64,000 nt of DNA from Leuconostoc lactis (lineage in GTDB: Bacteria > Bacillota > Bacilli > Lactobacillales > Lactobacillaceae). Below, one piece after another: positions 61,753 to 64,000 of this stretch. The DNA is taken from the NCBI RefSeq assembly GCF_007954625.1, contig NZ_CP042420.1, positions 1,252,501-1,316,500 on the forward strand, given 5' to 3'. Position numbers and translations under genes: made by a program. Position 1 is the first letter of the stretch, and each line of letters opens with the position of its first letter. The notes under the pieces are model-generated. The model did no database searches. It saw nothing but the letters and a program-made list of their open reading frames with translations, and was not told the origin of the DNA.

Positions 61753-62187
61753 ATGGATAAGTCGGAAATTTTAGCAAAATTAGATGCTGAAGCATATAAC
61801 GTGACGCAAAACGCGGCAACGGAACGGCCGTTTTCGGGCAAATATGATGATTTTTATGAGCCAGGACTTTATGTTGATGTTGTCAGTGGGGAACCCTTAT
61901 TCACCTCAAAAGAGAAATATGATGCTGGCTGTGGTTGGCCGTCATTTACGGCTGCCATTACGGACCACATTGTTGAGAAAACGGATCGTAGTTATGGCAT
62001 GTCACGTGTTGAAGTGAAGTCGCGGCACGCAGATTCACACCTGGGGCATGTTTTTCCTGATGGCCCAGCCGAAACGGGTGGGCAACGCTACTGCATTAAT
62101 TCAGCAGCGCTGCGTTTTATTCCGAAAGCAGAGATGGCTGCGGCGGGATATGGCAACTATTTAGCACATATTGACAACGAAGCGTAA
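61753..62187 (+). CDS. msrB: Peptide methionine-R-sulfoxide reductase
   Basis: Repairs oxidised methionine (R form) in proteins. Motifs are [32 protein letters not shown], and the catalytic [11 protein letters not shown]. It lacks the two CxxC zinc pairs of longer forms. Length is 144 residues. RBS AAAGGAGA before ATG 61753. The gene lies in front of a two-component system. The 127 bases before it show no terminator or obvious regulatory RNA. Confidence 0.95.
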   Translation: MDKSEILAKLDAEAYNVTQNAATERPFSGKYDDFYEPGLYVDVVSGEPLFTSKEKYDAGCGWPSFTAAITDHIVEKTDRSYGMSRVEVKSRHADSHLGHVFPDGPAETGGQRYCINSAALRFIPKAEMAAAGYGNYLAHIDNEA

Positions 62188-62216
62188 GGTCATTTTTGTA
62201 ACGCTTTGGAGGATGC

Positions 62217-62894
62217 ATGGCGACTGTTTTAATCATTGAAGACGAGATGAGTCTGCAATTTTATCTTAAAAATGAATTGACGTTTGAAGGTTACACGGTT
62301 TTGCAGGCCTTTGACGGGCAACAAGGGCTTGCCTTATTGGCATCAGAAACTGTAGATGCTGTATTACTGGATTGGATGTTGCCAAAAAAGAGTGGGATGG
62401 CTGTTTTACGTCATGTTCGGCAAGCCAATCAGACGTTGCCGGTGATTTTGATGACGGCTAAAAGTGAGTTAGATGATAAGGTCATGGGGCTTGATAATGG
62501 CGCGGATGACTATTTGACGAAACCCTTTGAAACTGAAGAATTGTTAGCACGGTTGCGAGTGGTGTTACGCCGCCAAGTTGCGCCGGTGCAAACTGTTTTT
62601 GAAGTGGCCGATTTAACCTTAAATACGACGACACATCGGGTACAACGAGGTGATCAGCTGATTGCCCTCACACAGCGTGAGTTTGATTTGTTGGCTTTTT
62701 TGATGCAGCATGAGGGTCAGGTGGTGTCACGTGATGCCATTCTCGATCATGTTTGGGGCATTGATTTTGCGGGGCAATATAACACAGTTGATGTTAATAT
62801 TCGCCATTTACGTCAAAAGATTGCGCGTGATGGCCAACCGTCCTTGATCGAAACGGCACGTGGCTTAGGCTATGTTATGCGTGTCGGAGATTAA
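62217..62894 (+). CDS. Response regulator, OmpR/PhoB family
   Basis: DNA-binding output of a two-component system, 225 residues. The receiver domain has the acidic pair in IEDEMS, phospho-acceptor Asp in VLLDWMLPKKSG, the Thr in LMTAKSE and Lys in YLTKPFE. The C-terminal winged helix (about 125-222) includes LTQREFDLLAFLM and VDVNIRHLRQKI. RBS GGAGG before ATG 62217. The kinase gene follows after four bases. Similar to ArlR/CsrR-like regulators; targets unknown. Confidence 0.93.
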   Translation: MATVLIIEDEMSLQFYLKNELTFEGYTVLQAFDGQQGLALLASETVDAVLLDWMLPKKSGMAVLRHVRQANQTLPVILMTAKSELDDKVMGLDNGADDYLTKPFETEELLARLRVVLRRQVAPVQTVFEVADLTLNTTTHRVQRGDQLIALTQREFDLLAFLMQHEGQVVSRDAILDHVWGIDFAGQYNTVDVNIRHLRQKIARDGQPSLIETARGLGYVMRVGD

Positions 62895-62898
62895 GCGT

Positions 62899-64000
62899 AT
62901 GAGACGACGTCAAAACACAGCTGTTGCCTTGATGACCCGGGCCTATGTTAAATTATTTGCGTTAATTTATATCGCCACGACAGTGGTGGTGCTGAGCACG
63001 GTAAGTTATCAATTACTCGAATCGCGTACGGCCGATGCCCAGCGCATTGTGACCAGTTTACGTGGCGCTGATATTGATTCCCGTTTTGATTGGGCGAACT
63101 GGCGTCGGAATTCAACCATTGATACCCGCGATACGTTTGTCGTGATTAAGTCCCAGCAAGCTACGTATTATTCTACTGGGAGTGAGGCTTTTCTCAAACG
63201 GATTAAGGGTCGGTATTTATGGTTTGGAATGATCTATAAAGCGCGCGAACGTTATTTTTATTACTATCAGACGGGCCATATTGGTAACATGACCTATCAA
63301 ATTTATATTGGCTTAGCTGAAGTGATTGGGATGGTGCTGACCGTCAGTACCGCCTTATTTGTGACACTAACTGTGATTTTTGTCTTAGCGATATTTATCG
63401 TGCGGCAACTGGCACAAGATTTGAATGCGCCGTTATTGACTTTAACGCGCGCAGTGAAACAATTAGATCAAGCCGGAACTAAGCAGCTGACGTTGCCTGA
63501 TATTGACGGAGCGGAAGAAATTGTCACGCTGAATCAACATTTACAAGATTGGTTACAACAACTACAAGCCCAAATTGAAAAAGAGCGCGCCTTTATTAGC
63601 AACGCTTCGCATGAATTGAAAACACCGTTAGCGGGCTTTCGTGGCAATATTGATCTGATTAAACGGCGTGGGGCAACACATCCAGAAATTATCCCAACAG
63701 CGATTGCCATGTTAGATCAAGAATCGCGGCGGATGCAAAACTTGGTGGATACGTTACTTGACATGTCGCGGGCTACCGATGATCACGTGAATCCACCAAC
63801 AGTTGTTCAGATTGCGCCTGTGTTGCAAGATATTGTGACGGCTTTTGAAATCGACACCAACCGTCACGTGATCACAACGTTAACTGATTTTTCGGTCCGC
63901 TTACGGGTGAACGAATTTTCCCAATTAGTGCGGATCATTTTGGATAATGCCGCTAAATATTCTGCAGTCGATTCGCCAATCGCCGTGACGAGTACGTTGA
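62899..64000 (+). CDS. Sensor histidine kinase (3' end outside window)
   Basis: Membrane sensor partner of the upstream response regulator; 367 codons are visible and the frame is open to the window edge. Layout: N-terminal helix (about 17-38), an outer sensor loop of about 95 residues, a second helix (about 140-170), a HAMP-like linker, then the dimerisation/phospho-acceptor motif SNASHELKTPLAG with His238 and the N-box LDNAAKYS at about 352-359. The G boxes lie beyond the edge. ATG 62899 is four bases after the regulator stop with a weak ribosome-binding site, so translation is probably coupled. Confidence 0.92.
   Translation, partial: MRRRQNTAVALMTRAYVKLFALIYIATTVVVLSTVSYQLLESRTADAQRIVTSLRGADIDSRFDWANWRRNSTIDTRDTFVVIKSQQATYYSTGSEAFLKRIKGRYLWFGMIYKARERYFYYYQTGHIGNMTYQIYIGLAEVIGMVLTVSTALFVTLTVIFVLAIFIVRQLAQDLNAPLLTLTRAVKQLDQAGTKQLTLPDIDGAEEIVTLNQHLQDWLQQLQAQIEKERAFISNASHELKTPLAGFRGNIDLIKRRGATHPEIIPTAIAMLDQESRRMQNLVDTLLDMSRATDDHVNPPTVVQIAPVLQDIVTAFEIDTNRHVITTLTDFSVRLRVNEFSQLVRIILDNAAKYSAVDSPIAVTSTL

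Noticed and set aside
1..64000. tRNA, rRNA, CRISPR arrays, insertion sequences and prophage genes
   Set aside because: Looked for clover-leaf-like segments, regularly spaced repeats and transposase or integrase motifs; none was convincing by eye. A tRNAscan or IS search would settle it.

Overview
The window reads as a chromosomal segment of a low-to-moderate GC lactic acid bacterium. The gene complement (malolactic enzyme with a 2HCT-family carrier, pyruvate oxidase, class 1A dihydroorotate dehydrogenase, PepN, QueT, PnuC, no respiratory genes in view) and the sequence flavour suggest the Leuconostoc/Weissella branch of Lactobacillaceae, most likely Weissella. That assignment is an inference; no rRNA lies in the window. 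Genes are dense, with Shine-Dalgarno sites close to AAGGAG and many hairpin terminators. No tRNA, rRNA, CRISPR array, transposase or prophage gene was seen.

Layout. 1-2.1 kb: 3' end of pyruvate kinase, then an ammonium transporter. 2.1-9.5 kb: a conserved block phoH-ybeY-dgkA-era-recO, then asparaginase and PepN. 9.5-16.6 kb: the threonine genes (hom-thrB-aspartate kinase on the minus strand, thrC divergent on plus), then glyA and 5-formyl-THF cyclo-ligase. 16.6-19.3 kb: a cell-wall amidase with a small unknown gene (minus), and acetate kinase. 19.3-25.2 kb: a divergent locus with two NEAT-domain surface proteins and an IsdE/IsdF-like binding protein, permease and ATPase, read here as a haem-acquisition system. 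25.2-31.2 kb: pyrD (minus), uup, dprA, topA. 31.5-34.6 kb: pyruvate oxidase and a second-type RsgA. 35-38.3 kb: dnaG-rpoD. 38.3-41.4 kb: preQ1 riboswitch-queT-SDR, a uracil-DNA glycosylase-like gene, and pnuC behind a structured leader. 41.4-46.6 kb: an anion permease, a LysR regulator and the malolactic genes. 46.6-53.6 kb: FMN reductase, butanediol dehydrogenase, glutathione peroxidase, Kup, an LCP protein, an AI-2E family transporter. 53.6-57.3 kb: an FMN riboswitch and ribD-ribE-ribBA-ribH. 57.4-64 kb: two oxidoreductases, pabA-pabBC, msrB, and a two-component system whose kinase runs off the end.

How the parts fit. Pyruvate kinase, pyruvate oxidase, acetate kinase, malolactic enzyme and butanediol dehydrogenase route pyruvate and malate. 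Two of these (pox and the dehydrogenase) carry good cre (CcpA) sites. Glutathione peroxidase and MsrB fit the H2O2 made by pyruvate oxidase. Vitamin and cofactor functions cluster strikingly: riboflavin synthesis under an FMN riboswitch, preQ1-controlled QueT, PnuC, PABA synthesis and one-carbon folate genes.

The most notable system is the NEAT/Isd-like locus at 19.3-25.2 kb. It has a leucine-rich-repeat plus NEAT protein facing a NEAT-ABC transporter operon across a palindrome-rich promoter region. None of its extracytoplasmic proteins shows a sortase signal or lipobox, and the binding protein has lost one of the two known IsdE haem ligands.
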